Positions 1 to 6,558 are shown, counted from the first letter of the stretch. The stretch: 9,179 nucleotides of DNA from Megamonas sp. UBA1792 (GCA_002315155.1 DCFY01000048.1:1-9179), one strand, 5' to 3'. Numbers and translations are program-made. Notes: a model not told the origin generated them from the sequence alone.

Positions 1-128
1 ATCGCAGCTTCCTTTTCTGTATAAATCAAAGCAACATCGAGATTCCCGCTCTTTTTGATACCAGCTTTGACACCAGCGGCTTTAAATCCCTTTGGGAATG
101 TAACTCCCGGATTATTTTCTTTAAACAT
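1..128 (-). CDS. argJ: ArgJ, bifunctional glutamate N-acetyltransferase / N-acetylglutamate synthase (N-terminal end, partial)
   Basis: Only the first 42 codons are present; the gene continues off the left edge. The translation begins MFKENNPGVTFPKGFKAAGV and continues with KAGIKKSG and DVALIYTEKEAA. This matches the conserved N-terminus of ArgJ (TFPKGFKAAGVKAGIKKSG, then a DLALI strand). The family transfers acetyl groups from N-acetylornithine to glutamate in the cyclic arginine pathway, and some members also use acetyl-CoA. The ATG at 126-128 (reverse strand) is preceded by GGAGG at a normal distance. argC ends 51 bp upstream on the same strand with no terminator between them, so the two are very likely co-transcribed. 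Whether this enzyme is mono- or bifunctional cannot be judged from the fragment. Confidence 0.9.
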   Translation of the reverse strand, partial: MFKENNPGVTFPKGFKAAGVKAGIKKSGNLDVALIYTEKEAA

Positions 129-142
129 ATGATTTCCTCCAA

Positions 143-155
143 ATTCATAATGAAT
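143..155. repeat. 13-bp perfect palindrome in the argC-argJ gap
   Basis: ATTCAT-A-ATGAAT lies in the 51-bp gap, immediately upstream of the argJ ribosome binding site. Its half-sites resemble those of an ARG box (TGAAT / ATTCA), but their order is inverted relative to the usual operator, so I do not call it one. It could also be chance in AT-rich DNA. Confidence 0.3.
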
Positions 156-179
156 AACTCTATATTTTTTACATAATAA

Positions 180-1214
180 TCATGGATATATGGGAACATT
201 CAGCAGGCCCATTTTTTCATCAAAACCACAGGCAATATTGAAATTCTGTATCGCCTGACCCGCAGCTCCTTTGACCAGATTATCGATTGCTGATAAAACA
301 ACAACCCGACCAACACGTTTATCAATATGCCAGCCAAGATCACAGAAGTTCGAACCACGCACTTCTTTCGTTGCTGGATAACCACCACGGCCAAGCAAAC
401 GAATGAAAAACTCATCAGCATACATATCTTCGTATGCCCTGTCAACAAGATCTGCCGTCACTCCCGGTTTAAGCTTCGCATAGCAAGTGCTCATAATACC
501 ACGTGACATTGGCACAAGATGCGGTGTAAAACTCAAAATAATATTTTCACCCGAAAGATTCGTAAGTGCCTGTTCAATTTCCGGAGTATGACGATGTCCG
601 CCGACATTATATGCTTTGAAATTATCATACATTTCCGGAAAATGATTGGCTAGTTTTGCCGAACGACCCGCTCCGGATACACCAGACTTCGCATCGATAA
701 CAATCGTACTAACATCAATAAGATGTTTTTTAGCAAGCGGTGCCAGTGCTAAAATGCTCGCTGTCGTATAGCAGCCGGCATTGCCGATAATCTTCGCATC
801 TTTTATATCATCTCGATAAAGCTCAGCAAGCCCATAGACACGTTTTGCATCCTTATGCATATGCTCTATTTTATACCATTCTTCGTAGACTGCCGTATCT
901 TTAAAGCGATAATCCGCCCCAAGATCAATAATACGGACCTTTGTATCTGCCAATGCCTTGCCAACAGTCATTGCATGACCATTTGGCAGACCAATAAATA
1001 CAAAATCACTAACTTCAGCAATCTTGTCCATTTCCTTCATGCTGATAAGTTTCTGATCATAAATTCCCCACAGATGAGGATATATCGATGAAATCGATTC
1101 TCCTGTATGACTTTCCGATGTTATATACACAACTTCTGCCTGTGGATGGTTATACAATAATCGCAAGAGTTCTGCCCCTGCATACCCTGTAGCCCCAATA
1201 ACACTAACTTTCAT
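180..1214 (-). CDS. argC: ArgC, N-acetyl-gamma-glutamyl-phosphate reductase
   Basis: This cytoplasmic enzyme carries out the NADPH-dependent reduction of N-acetylglutamyl phosphate to the semialdehyde, the third step of arginine biosynthesis. The 344-residue length is normal for the family. The N-terminal dinucleotide-binding loop is GATGYAG (residues 7-13). The catalytic cysteine is Cys148 in GNAGCYTTAS, a slightly divergent form of the usual GNPGCYPT signature. Further family marks are DAKSGVSGAGR and GGHRHTPEIEQ (His207, His209). The reading frame stays open for 10 codons further upstream (to 1244), but the ATG at 1212-1214 starts the conserved MKVSVIGATG. It also has an AAAGGGGG ribosome binding site at good spacing, so I chose it. 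It is followed by argJ and preceded by a promoter with ARG-box-like operators, consistent with ArgR control by arginine. Confidence 0.96.
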   Translation of the reverse strand: MKVSVIGATGYAGAELLRLLYNHPQAEVVYITSESHTGESISSIYPHLWGIYDQKLISMKEMDKIAEVSDFVFIGLPNGHAMTVGKALADTKVRIIDLGADYRFKDTAVYEEWYKIEHMHKDAKRVYGLAELYRDDIKDAKIIGNAGCYTTASILALAPLAKKHLIDVSTIVIDAKSGVSGAGRSAKLANHFPEMYDNFKAYNVGGHRHTPEIEQALTNLSGENIILSFTPHLVPMSRGIMSTCYAKLKPGVTADLVDRAYEDMYADEFFIRLLGRGGYPATKEVRGSNFCDLGWHIDKRVGRVVVLSAIDNLVKGAAGQAIQNFNIACGFDEKMGLLNVPIYP

Positions 1215-1267
1215 ACGAAACGCCCCCTTTAACAACTCAAGCAATAAAAACTTTTTTTCTAAAGATC

Positions 1268-1306
1268 ACTTAATAATTATACATCTTATATGCATAAAAT
1301 TTCAAT
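1268..1306 (-). promoter_or_regulatory. argC promoter with two tandem ARG-box-like operators
   Basis: Read on the minus strand there is TTGAAA (1300-1305), an 18-bp spacer and TATAAT (1276-1281), a near-consensus sigma-A type promoter about 60 bp before the argC start. Two 18-bp stretches resemble the ARG box (core TGAAT-4 A/T-ATTCA). TGTAT-AATT-ATTAA lies in 1268-1285 over the -10, and TGAAA-TTTT-ATGCA lies in 1289-1306 over the -35. Each matches 8 of the 10 core positions. They are separated by exactly 3 bp, the spacing known for tandem ARG boxes in E. coli. Operator binding here would block RNA polymerase. The motif match is direct; regulation by ArgR is inference. Confidence 0.6.
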
Positions 1307-1402
1307 AGGAAATTTGTAATTTTACGTAATAATTTAAAATTTATGTACATCCTGCTCAATAAAAACCCTTTTCCGCATCTATCAAAACAAGTGTTCCAAT
1401 GT

Positions 1403-1408
1403 TATAAT
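1403..1408 (+). promoter_or_regulatory. Probable -10 element of the GT51 glycosyltransferase gene
   Basis: A perfect TATAAT lies 58 bp before the ATG at 1467. No convincing -35 hexamer sits 16-18 bp upstream, so this is only a candidate. No other -10 of this quality is seen on the plus strand in the 252-bp gap shared with argC. Confidence 0.35.
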
Positions 1409-1466
1409 ACATATAGAGTTTAGTTTTATTTACTACATTTGATTGATTCATACTAAAGGAGATCCT

Positions 1467-2294
1467 ATGAAATTCTTACGTTTTCTTTTTTTCTTATGTC
1501 TTATCTTCCTTGTCTGTTTCTTTTACACTGGCGGCACGGAATTATTGGACACACAAAGTTTTAATAATGTAAAAAATCAGCTCGCATTAATCCTGACCCC
1601 TTCCGGACAGCAGCCGCCTACCGAAACAACTCCTCAAAAAATTGAAAATGTCTCCCCGCAAATTTCCACCTTTGACCGTATTTCCCGCGTCCTTTTTCTG
1701 AAGCGCGCTGTAAATCGTGCAATCAACAAAAAAGATTATATTCCACTCGACCAAATTGCCACACCTCTGCAGGAAGCAATCATTGCTGTCGAAGACAACC
1801 GCTTTTATTCCCACCATGGGTTTGATATGGAAGGCATTATGCGTGCAACACTTGTTAATCTGCAATATGGGCAAATTGAAGAAGGTGCCAGCACAATCAC
1901 GCAACAGCTTGTAAAAAACCTTTTTCTTTCACATGAACGTTCCTTTGGTCGTAAAGCCGAAGAACTTTTGCTTGCCATCGACATGGAACTCAACTACTCA
2001 AAGGATGAAATACTTGAACTTTATCTCAATACCATCTACTTTGGCTCAGACTACTATGGCATTAGTGAAGCATCTGCCGGCTACTTCGATAAAAAACCGG
2101 ACGAACTCTCCCTGCCAGAAGCAGCTATGCTGGCCGGCCTGCCAAATGCACCATCGCTTTACTCACCCTATGTTAATTTTCTCATGGCAAAAAAACGGCA
2201 GTTTGTCGTTCTCGATGCCATGGCACGTACTGGCTATATTTCAGATCTAATTGCTGAAAATGCAAAAATCAAGCCTGTTTATCTGGCACATTAA
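1467..2294 (+). CDS. Monofunctional peptidoglycan glycosyltransferase (GT51 family)
   Basis: It is predicted to polymerise lipid II into glycan strands at the outer face of the cytoplasmic membrane. The 275-residue protein has an N-terminal membrane anchor (about residues 3-20), then a Thr/Pro/Gln-rich linker (about 45-70), then a GT51 domain. Signature motifs are present in order: EDNRFYSHHG with the presumed catalytic Glu109, GASTITQQLVKN (140-151), RKAEE (162-166), KDEILELYLN, and a late LPEAAMLAGLPNAPS. The chain ends soon after the GT domain, so there is no penicillin-binding transpeptidase domain. That fits MtgA/Mgt-type enzymes rather than a class A PBP. The frame is open from a TTG at 1443, but the ATG at 1467 has AAAGGAGAT just upstream and starts a clean hydrophobic N-terminus. 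It is divergent from argC and ends at a strong hairpin. Confidence 0.92.
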   Translation: MKFLRFLFFLCLIFLVCFFYTGGTELLDTQSFNNVKNQLALILTPSGQQPPTETTPQKIENVSPQISTFDRISRVLFLKRAVNRAINKKDYIPLDQIATPLQEAIIAVEDNRFYSHHGFDMEGIMRATLVNLQYGQIEEGASTITQQLVKNLFLSHERSFGRKAEELLLAIDMELNYSKDEILELYLNTIYFGSDYYGISEASAGYFDKKPDELSLPEAAMLAGLPNAPSLYSPYVNFLMAKKRQFVVLDAMARTGYISDLIAENAKIKPVYLAH

Positions 2295-2310
2295 TTTTAT
2301 AATTTTAAAC

Positions 2311-2354
2311 AAAAATATATCCTGGAAAGCAATGGCTCCCCAGGATATATTTTT
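2311..2354. terminator. Bidirectional hairpin terminator between the convergent GT51 and secreted-protein genes
   Basis: A 15-bp perfect stem (2311-2325 with 2340-2354) surrounds a 14-nt loop that can form a further AGC/GCT helix. An A-run flanks the left arm and a T-run the right arm, so it can stop transcripts in both directions. The right arm touches the first base of the TAA codon of the minus-strand gene (2354-2356), so that gene has essentially no 3' untranslated region before the hairpin. Confidence 0.85.
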
Positions 2355-2926
2355 TATTTATGTTTTGTATCTTTTTCATTATCTTTAATCTGTTTCTGTG
2401 CTGATCTTTCAAAGTTCTTATAGAACTGCTGTGTGAGCCCCATATAAGTTGCTACAGTGTCCGCATCGGATTTATTAGCAACAATCTGATAAGAATAAAG
2501 AAGTTCATTCGTGCCCGCTTTATAAACATCATAGAAGCACACTACACGGCTGTTATTTGCAACCGTAGCGACAACATAAGCATCTGCATACTTTGCTACA
2601 TTTTCTTTAAAAGCCTTGCCTGCCTGGCTTTTGTCAAGTGTATTGATATCTACACTGGCATCACGCAGAATATTCTTTTCCATATCATCTTTTGAAACAA
2701 CATACATGCGTGCAACTGTACTTGCATCATAAAGAACACTTGTAAAAGCTGCCTTATCCGGGCCATCTTTTAATGGCGTGTACTGTGGTGCAGCAATTGC
2801 CAAGCGATGAATCGATGTCAAATCGGCACCATCCATTACTGTGATCTTATCTGCATTAGCAAATACAACCTGCATGCTCATAAGCATCATACAAACGACT
2901 AAAAGTATCTGGACTAATTTTTTCAT
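2354..2926 (-). CDS. Small secreted/periplasmic protein of unknown function
   Basis: I do not recognise a named family. The 190-residue product starts with a typical Sec signal peptide: MKK, a hydrophobic core to about residue 22, and a type I cleavage site after Ala23 (VFA) or Ala25 (ANA). The only cysteine in the signal region is Cys12 within the core, without a proper lipobox, so it is probably not a lipoprotein. The mature part has alternating strand and helix stretches (HRLAIAAPQY, KYADAYVVATV, RVVCFYDVYKAG, ELLYSYQIVANK) and ends in a highly charged Lys-rich tail. The pattern loosely recalls small envelope proteins with a TolB-N/CsgG-like alpha/beta fold, but that is only an impression. 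The start ATG at 2924-2926 follows TAGGAGG at good spacing. It is divergent from a nitroreductase gene and convergent with the GT51 gene. Confidence 0.8.
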   Translation of the reverse strand: MKKLVQILLVVCMMLMSMQVVFANADKITVMDGADLTSIHRLAIAAPQYTPLKDGPDKAAFTSVLYDASTVARMYVVSKDDMEKNILRDASVDINTLDKSQAGKAFKENVAKYADAYVVATVANNSRVVCFYDVYKAGTNELLYSYQIVANKSDADTVATYMGLTQQFYKNFERSAQKQIKDNEKDTKHK

Positions 2927-3006
2927 GCATAATCCTCCTATTAAATTAATTTATACTTTACTTAAATTCTTCTTAATTTCTCTAAATCCTTTATTTTTCT
3001 CCATTT

Positions 3007-3024
3007 TTTTGACAAATATCACAA
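3007..3024. promoter_or_regulatory. Rex-like operator candidate between the secreted-protein and nitroreductase genes
   Basis: TTTTGA-CAAATA-TCACAA agrees with the Rex consensus TTGTGA-N6-TCACAA at 11 of 12 arm positions. Rex represses genes of NADH reoxidation when the NADH/NAD+ ratio is low. The site is about 120 bp before the nitroreductase start and about 80 bp before the start of the opposite gene. It overlaps a TTGACA hexamer (3009-3014) that could be a -35 element, although no good -10 follows it. The match is seen; binding is inference. Confidence 0.35.
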
Positions 3025-3143
3025 TATCAGAAGGAATAACTTTCTCTACAAAGAATCTTTTCATACAGAGGGTTACACTATAAAAACAGAATTAAGTCAT
3101 ACAGGCCTTCTGTAAATTAAATATAAAAAGGAGAATGATATCT

Positions 3144-3713
3144 ATGATGTATTCACTAGTCAAAAAGAATAGAAGCTATCGACGCTTCTACGAAGAAGAA
3201 TCCCTGGACTATACCACACTTGAAAAGTTTGTCGATATGGCGCGTCTTACCGCCTCGGGTGCCAACAAGCAGGCCTTGCGTTATTACATCTCATCGACAA
3301 AAGAATGCAATGAAATAATCTTCCCCCAGCTGCACTGGGCTGGTTATCTCAAAGAATGGAACGGACCTGCAGTTGGCGAACGTCCAGGAGGCTATATCAT
3401 CCTGCTGCAAAATACCACCAATAAGATTGGCAGTCCCTACGATGTCGGTATCGCTGCACAGACAATCCTGCTTGGAGCCGTTGAAAAAGATCTTGGTGGC
3501 TGTATGCTTGCCAATATTAATCGCGAAAAAATAAAAACTGCACTGCAGTTACCAGACGATCTGGAAATTCTTCTCGTCATCGCACTTGGTAAACCCAAAG
3601 AGCAAATCGTTATCGATGAAATCAATGATGGCGATAATATTAAATACTGGCGCGATGAAAACCATGTCCATCACGTACCAAAGATAAAACTTACCGATGT
3701 AATTGTAAAATAA
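3144..3713 (+). CDS. Nitroreductase-family FMN-dependent oxidoreductase
   Basis: Members of this family use FMN and NAD(P)H to reduce nitro compounds, quinones, flavins or other acceptors; the natural substrate cannot be deduced here. The 189-residue protein shows the FMN phosphate-binding RSYRRF (10-15), ARLTASGANKQ (33-43) whose Ser/Gly/Asn/Gln typically contact FMN, DVGIAAQTILLGA (100-112), LGGCML (117-122) and the late strand LVIALGKPKE. The end, YWRDEN followed by HHVPK, is also usual in anaerobe members. Three ATGs compete. The one at 3135 sits 1 nt from the AAGGAG site, too close. The one at 3144 is 10 nt away and is preferred; 3147 is also possible. A perfect hairpin follows the stop. 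A Rex-like site upstream would fit a redox role. Confidence 0.9.
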   Translation: MMYSLVKKNRSYRRFYEEESLDYTTLEKFVDMARLTASGANKQALRYYISSTKECNEIIFPQLHWAGYLKEWNGPAVGERPGGYIILLQNTTNKIGSPYDVGIAAQTILLGAVEKDLGGCMLANINREKIKTALQLPDDLEILLVIALGKPKEQIVIDEINDGDNIKYWRDENHVHHVPKIKLTDVIVK

Positions 3714-3720
3714 CCCAACG

Positions 3721-3767
3721 AAAGAGATTGCCTTATGAATGTACGTAAGGCAATCTCTTTTTATTTT
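3721..3767 (+). terminator. Rho-independent terminator of the nitroreductase gene
   Basis: A perfect 15-bp stem (AAAGAGATTGCCTTA at 3721-3735 pairing with 3746-3760) with a 10-nt loop is followed by TTATTTT. In the opposite direction only a short T3 follows the stem, so any effect on the convergent helicase transcript would be weaker. Confidence 0.88.
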
Positions 3768-3809
3768 ACATCATTTACCAAATATTATTCTTATAAAACT
3801 TATATTATT

Positions 3810-5138
3810 TTAGTGCTTACTCATTTTTGAGCGATGTCCCAGATTGGTCTTAAGCTTGCCGATTGGTTTTCGACGGCTTCTGCCATTCGTACCGCCATGG
3901 CTCGCACCTTTGCGATTCGCATATTTGCTGCGTGGCTTCTCCCTGTCCTGACCGGGCACGAAAACTTTTTTCTTTGCTGCCTCAGTTGCCGGAACTTCTG
4001 TCTTTTTCGATTCTTTCAATTTACCATCACGTTCAAGTTTTTGCTTCTGAATACGATTCTGAATGCCGGCTTCAATACGGCGCAGATATTCATACTGCCG
4101 TGCATTTACAAGAGTAACTGCCATACCCTTTTCTCCAGCACGTCCTGTACGGCCAATACGATGAATATAAGCATCTGCGTCATGTGGAATATCATAATTG
4201 AACACATGCGTAACACCCTCAATATCAAGTCCTCGTGCCGCAATGTCTGTAGCTACAAGGATCTGCAGCTTTGCCGTACGAAAGCGCTTAAGGACCATTG
4301 TACGCTGCACCTGCGAAAGATCGCCATGCAGCTCATCAACAAGATAACCGCGCTGGGCAAGTGCAACCGTAACATCTGATACACGTTTCTTCGTATGACA
4401 AAACACCATAGCAAGATATGGCTGATATTCATTAATCATATTACAGAGCTTGTCCAGCTTCGTATCCTCTGTCGTATCAATAACAACCTGCTTGATCCCA
4501 TCAAGTGTGATATGATCTGCTTTGATCTGAATCTGCTGTGGATTGCGCATATAGTGACGCGCCAGTCCACGAATACGATCCGGTATCGTCGCGGAAAAAA
4601 GCATAAGTTGACGATCTGATGCAACGGACGAGAGCAATGTTTCTACATCTTCAACAAATCCCATATGTAGCATCTCATCAGCTTCATCGAGTACAACCTT
4701 GTTTACATGAGAAAGATCAATTGTCCGGCGACGTAAATGGTCAAGCAAACGTCCAGGTGTACCGATAATTACATGCGGATTACGACCAAGTTTCTGTTTC
4801 TGACGCTCCACATCCTGCCCCCCATAGATGGCAAGACAATTTACACCAACAGCTTCACCAATCTGCGATGCGACCTTCGTTATCTGTATCGTAAGTTCGC
4901 GCGTCGGCGTAACGATAAGTGCTTGTATCGCGGGTGCATTCACCTTTATTTTTTCAAAGATAGGCAAAAGAAATGCCAGCGTTTTTCCCGTTCCGGTCTG
5001 TGCTTGTACAATAACATCACGACCACTGCGCACGACAGGAATCGATTCCTCCTGTACCGGTGTTGCCTCTGTAATACCTGTATGCTTAAGTACCTCGCAA
5101 AGGGAAGGAGAGATATTAAGTTCTGCAAAAGTTATCAT
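3810..5138 (-). CDS. DEAD-box ATP-dependent RNA helicase
   Basis: This cytoplasmic helicase unwinds RNA duplexes. Relatives (CshA/CshB, DeaD, RhlE) act in cold adaptation, ribosome assembly and mRNA decay. The 442 residues contain the full motif set: Q motif (Phe4 to Gln29 in TPVQ), AQTGTGKT (46-53), PTREL (78-82), TPGRLLD (127-133), DEAD (151-154), SAT (182-184), HGDLSQ (271-276), ATDIAARGLD (296-305) and HRIGRTGRAG (326-335). Beyond about residue 360 is a basic, low-complexity tail rich in Lys, Arg and Gly, probably for non-specific RNA binding. No DbpA-type RNA-binding domain is seen. The total length is close to CshB, but I cannot choose among subfamilies. The ATG at 5136-5138 is preceded by AAAGGA. 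A 20-bp palindrome lies in the upstream region. Both neighbouring genes are separated from it by hairpins. Confidence 0.95.
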   Translation of the reverse strand: MITFAELNISPSLCEVLKHTGITEATPVQEESIPVVRSGRDVIVQAQTGTGKTLAFLLPIFEKIKVNAPAIQALIVTPTRELTIQITKVASQIGEAVGVNCLAIYGGQDVERQKQKLGRNPHVIIGTPGRLLDHLRRRTIDLSHVNKVVLDEADEMLHMGFVEDVETLLSSVASDRQLMLFSATIPDRIRGLARHYMRNPQQIQIKADHITLDGIKQVVIDTTEDTKLDKLCNMINEYQPYLAMVFCHTKKRVSDVTVALAQRGYLVDELHGDLSQVQRTMVLKRFRTAKLQILVATDIAARGLDIEGVTHVFNYDIPHDADAYIHRIGRTGRAGEKGMAVTLVNARQYEYLRRIEAGIQNRIQKQKLERDGKLKESKKTEVPATEAAKKKVFVPGQDREKPRSKYANRKGASHGGTNGRSRRKPIGKLKTNLGHRSKMSKH

Positions 5139-5167
5139 ATTTTATTCCTTTCTCGTTCGTACATTTT

Positions 5168-5187
5168 ATATACTGACATCAGTATAT
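5168..5187. promoter_or_regulatory. 20-bp perfect palindrome upstream of the RNA helicase
   Basis: ATATACTGA-CA-TCAGTATAT is perfectly symmetrical and ends 30 bp before the helicase start codon. With only a 2-bp centre it is a better DNA operator for a dimeric repressor than an RNA hairpin. No T-run accompanies it, so it is not a terminator. The regulator is unknown. Confidence 0.45.
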
Positions 5188-5267
5188 TCATATTTATATT
5201 GTAATCGAAATCCCGACAAAAGGCAAAATTATAATATTTAGCGCATATCACTTGTCTTTGCATACAC

Positions 5268-5292
5268 AAAAAAGAGCGCATCTCATGCGCTC
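5268..5292 (-). terminator. Rho-independent terminator of the decarboxylating dehydrogenase gene
   Basis: Read on the minus strand, GAGCGCAT-GAG-ATGCGCTC forms an 8-bp GC-rich stem with a 3-nt loop, directly followed by six T. It lies 22 bp after the dehydrogenase stop codon and separates that gene from the helicase downstream. Confidence 0.9.
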
Positions 5293-5313
5293 CTCCAATA
5301 ACTTTGTAATCTT

Positions 5314-6378
5314 TTATTTCTGCAAAAGACGAATGATTTCTGCACCAATTTCATCTGTCTTCGCTTTACCACCAAGATCCGGTGTAAGTACTCTCTTCTC
5401 AACAAGAATTTGCTCAATCGCCGCAATAATCTTTACAGCCCACTTTTCCTGCCCCCAAAAATCAAGCATCTGACTAATCGACCATATGGCTGCCAGCGGA
5501 TTTGCCAGACCCTTTCCAGCAATATCCGGTGCGGAGCCATGGATGGGCTCGAACATGGATGGAAATTTCTTTTCCGGATTTAGATTGGCCCCAGCTGCAA
5601 GGCCCATACCGCCCGAAATAGCTGCACCAAGATCTGTGAGAATATCACCGAACAGATTTGATGTTACAACGATCTGGAATCGTTTTGGATCCTTGACAAA
5701 AAACATACTTGCTGCATCAACAAGATAAGAATATATCTTCACATCTGGATATTCCTTACTAACCTCTTTAAATATCTGGTCCCAAAACACCATAGAATAT
5801 CCCAACGCATTACCCTTGCTGATACTCGTGAGTGTCTTGCCTTCTTTGCGGGCAAGCTCATAGGCGTAACGAATAACGCGCTCTGTTCCCTTCCGCGAGA
5901 ACACACCCGTTTGCAGGACAACCTCCTGTGGTGTACCCTCATAAAGACGTGCCCCGACATTAGCATACTCCCCTTCGCTATTTTCACGCACGACAAGCAT
6001 ATCAATATCTTCACATTTGATATTTTTTAGTGGACAGGGTGCACCATTTAAAAGCTTAACCGGACGCAGATTGATATACTGATCGAATCCACGACGAATT
6101 TTTAGCAAAAGATCACCCAGCGATACATTATCAGGCACACCCGGATAACCAACTGCACCAAGATAAATAGCATCAAAACCTTTAAGCTTATCCATCCCAT
6201 CTTCATCCATCATTTTACCGTTTTTTAAATAATATTCACAGCCCCAGGGGAACTCCGTAAACTTCACTTTGAAAGAGCCATCTATCTCTACAATTTTTTT
6301 AAGTACTTTTATCCCCTCTTGAAGCACTTCTGGTCCAATGCCATCACCAGCGATGACCGCAACCTTGTATTCCTGCAT
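5314..6378 (-). CDS. Tartrate/D-malate dehydrogenase-type NAD-dependent beta-decarboxylating dehydrogenase
   Basis: The 354-residue protein belongs to the isocitrate/3-isopropylmalate dehydrogenase superfamily, which oxidises and decarboxylates 2-hydroxy acids with a divalent metal. Visible marks are GDGIG (11-15), RRGFDQYINLRPV with substrate-contacting arginines, RENSEGEY (131-138), the lysine of SISKGNALGYSM (Lys188), Asp221, NLFGDILTD (241-249) and EPIHGSAPDIAGKG. LeuB proteins carry RELTGG(I/L)YFG where this protein has RENSEGEYAN. Together with the CEYY..GKMM, VSLGDLLLKIRR and FDQYINLRP stretches, this resembles E. coli DmlA (D-malate) and TtuC (tartrate) rather than LeuB. The frame is open from a TTG at 6387, but that would abut the AGAAGGGA site; the ATG at 6376-6378 has 9-nt spacing and is chosen. 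Its own terminator follows. The exact substrate remains open. Confidence 0.85.
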   Translation of the reverse strand: MQEYKVAVIAGDGIGPEVLQEGIKVLKKIVEIDGSFKVKFTEFPWGCEYYLKNGKMMDEDGMDKLKGFDAIYLGAVGYPGVPDNVSLGDLLLKIRRGFDQYINLRPVKLLNGAPCPLKNIKCEDIDMLVVRENSEGEYANVGARLYEGTPQEVVLQTGVFSRKGTERVIRYAYELARKEGKTLTSISKGNALGYSMVFWDQIFKEVSKEYPDVKIYSYLVDAASMFFVKDPKRFQIVVTSNLFGDILTDLGAAISGGMGLAAGANLNPEKKFPSMFEPIHGSAPDIAGKGLANPLAAIWSISQMLDFWGQEKWAVKIIAAIEQILVEKRVLTPDLGGKAKTDEIGAEIIRLLQK

Positions 6379-6429
6379 ACATCCCAATCCCTTCTATGTC
6401 TTACCATAAACAGTATATTATTTGTTATT

Positions 6430-6435
6430 ATTATA
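6430..6435 (-). promoter_or_regulatory. Candidate -10 element of the dehydrogenase gene
   Basis: TATAAT on the minus strand lies about 50 bp upstream of the dehydrogenase ATG. There is no recognisable -35 at 16-18 bp, so either an activator is needed or the true promoter is elsewhere. Confidence 0.3.
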
Positions 6436-6515
6436 CATCATATAAATAAACAGCACTATCAGAACTTAGATGTAGACCAATTAAAGCCGGCACATAAAAA
6501 CATTACCAATATAAT

Positions 6516-6547
6516 AAAAAGAGGCATCGTTTTTTATACGATCCCTC
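6516..6547 (-). terminator. Rho-independent terminator of the DapF-like gene
   Basis: Read on the minus strand, GAGG-G-ATCGT, a 7-nt loop, then ACGAT-G-CCTC form a hairpin of 5 plus 4 bp with one internal mismatch. It is followed by TTTTTATTAT and sits just after the DapF-like stop codon. It separates this gene from the dehydrogenase downstream, so the two are probably independent transcription units. Confidence 0.75.
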
Positions 6548-6558
6548 CCTGTATTTTT

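Noticed and set aside
1443..1466. TTG start extending the GT51 protein by 8 residues
   Set aside because: The ribosome binding site AAAGGAGAT lies inside this extension and points to the ATG at 1467.
3086..3113. ACAGAA / TTCTGT inverted repeat before the nitroreductase
   Set aside because: Six-base arms 16 bp apart are too weak to separate from chance.
3834..4379. Open frame of 181 codons on the plus strand inside the helicase gene
   Set aside because: It is wholly antisense to a clear DEAD-box helicase, has no ribosome binding site, and its Cys-rich, irregular composition does not look like a protein.
4737..5241. Two overlapping plus-strand open frames (155 and 137 codons) across the helicase 5' end
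   Set aside because: They are antisense to the helicase motifs, show no protein-like pattern and have no start signals.
6406..6453. Direct repeat ATAAACAG at 6406-6413 and 6446-6453 upstream of the dehydrogenase
   Set aside because: Eight bases repeated once in AT-rich DNA is not enough to claim an operator.
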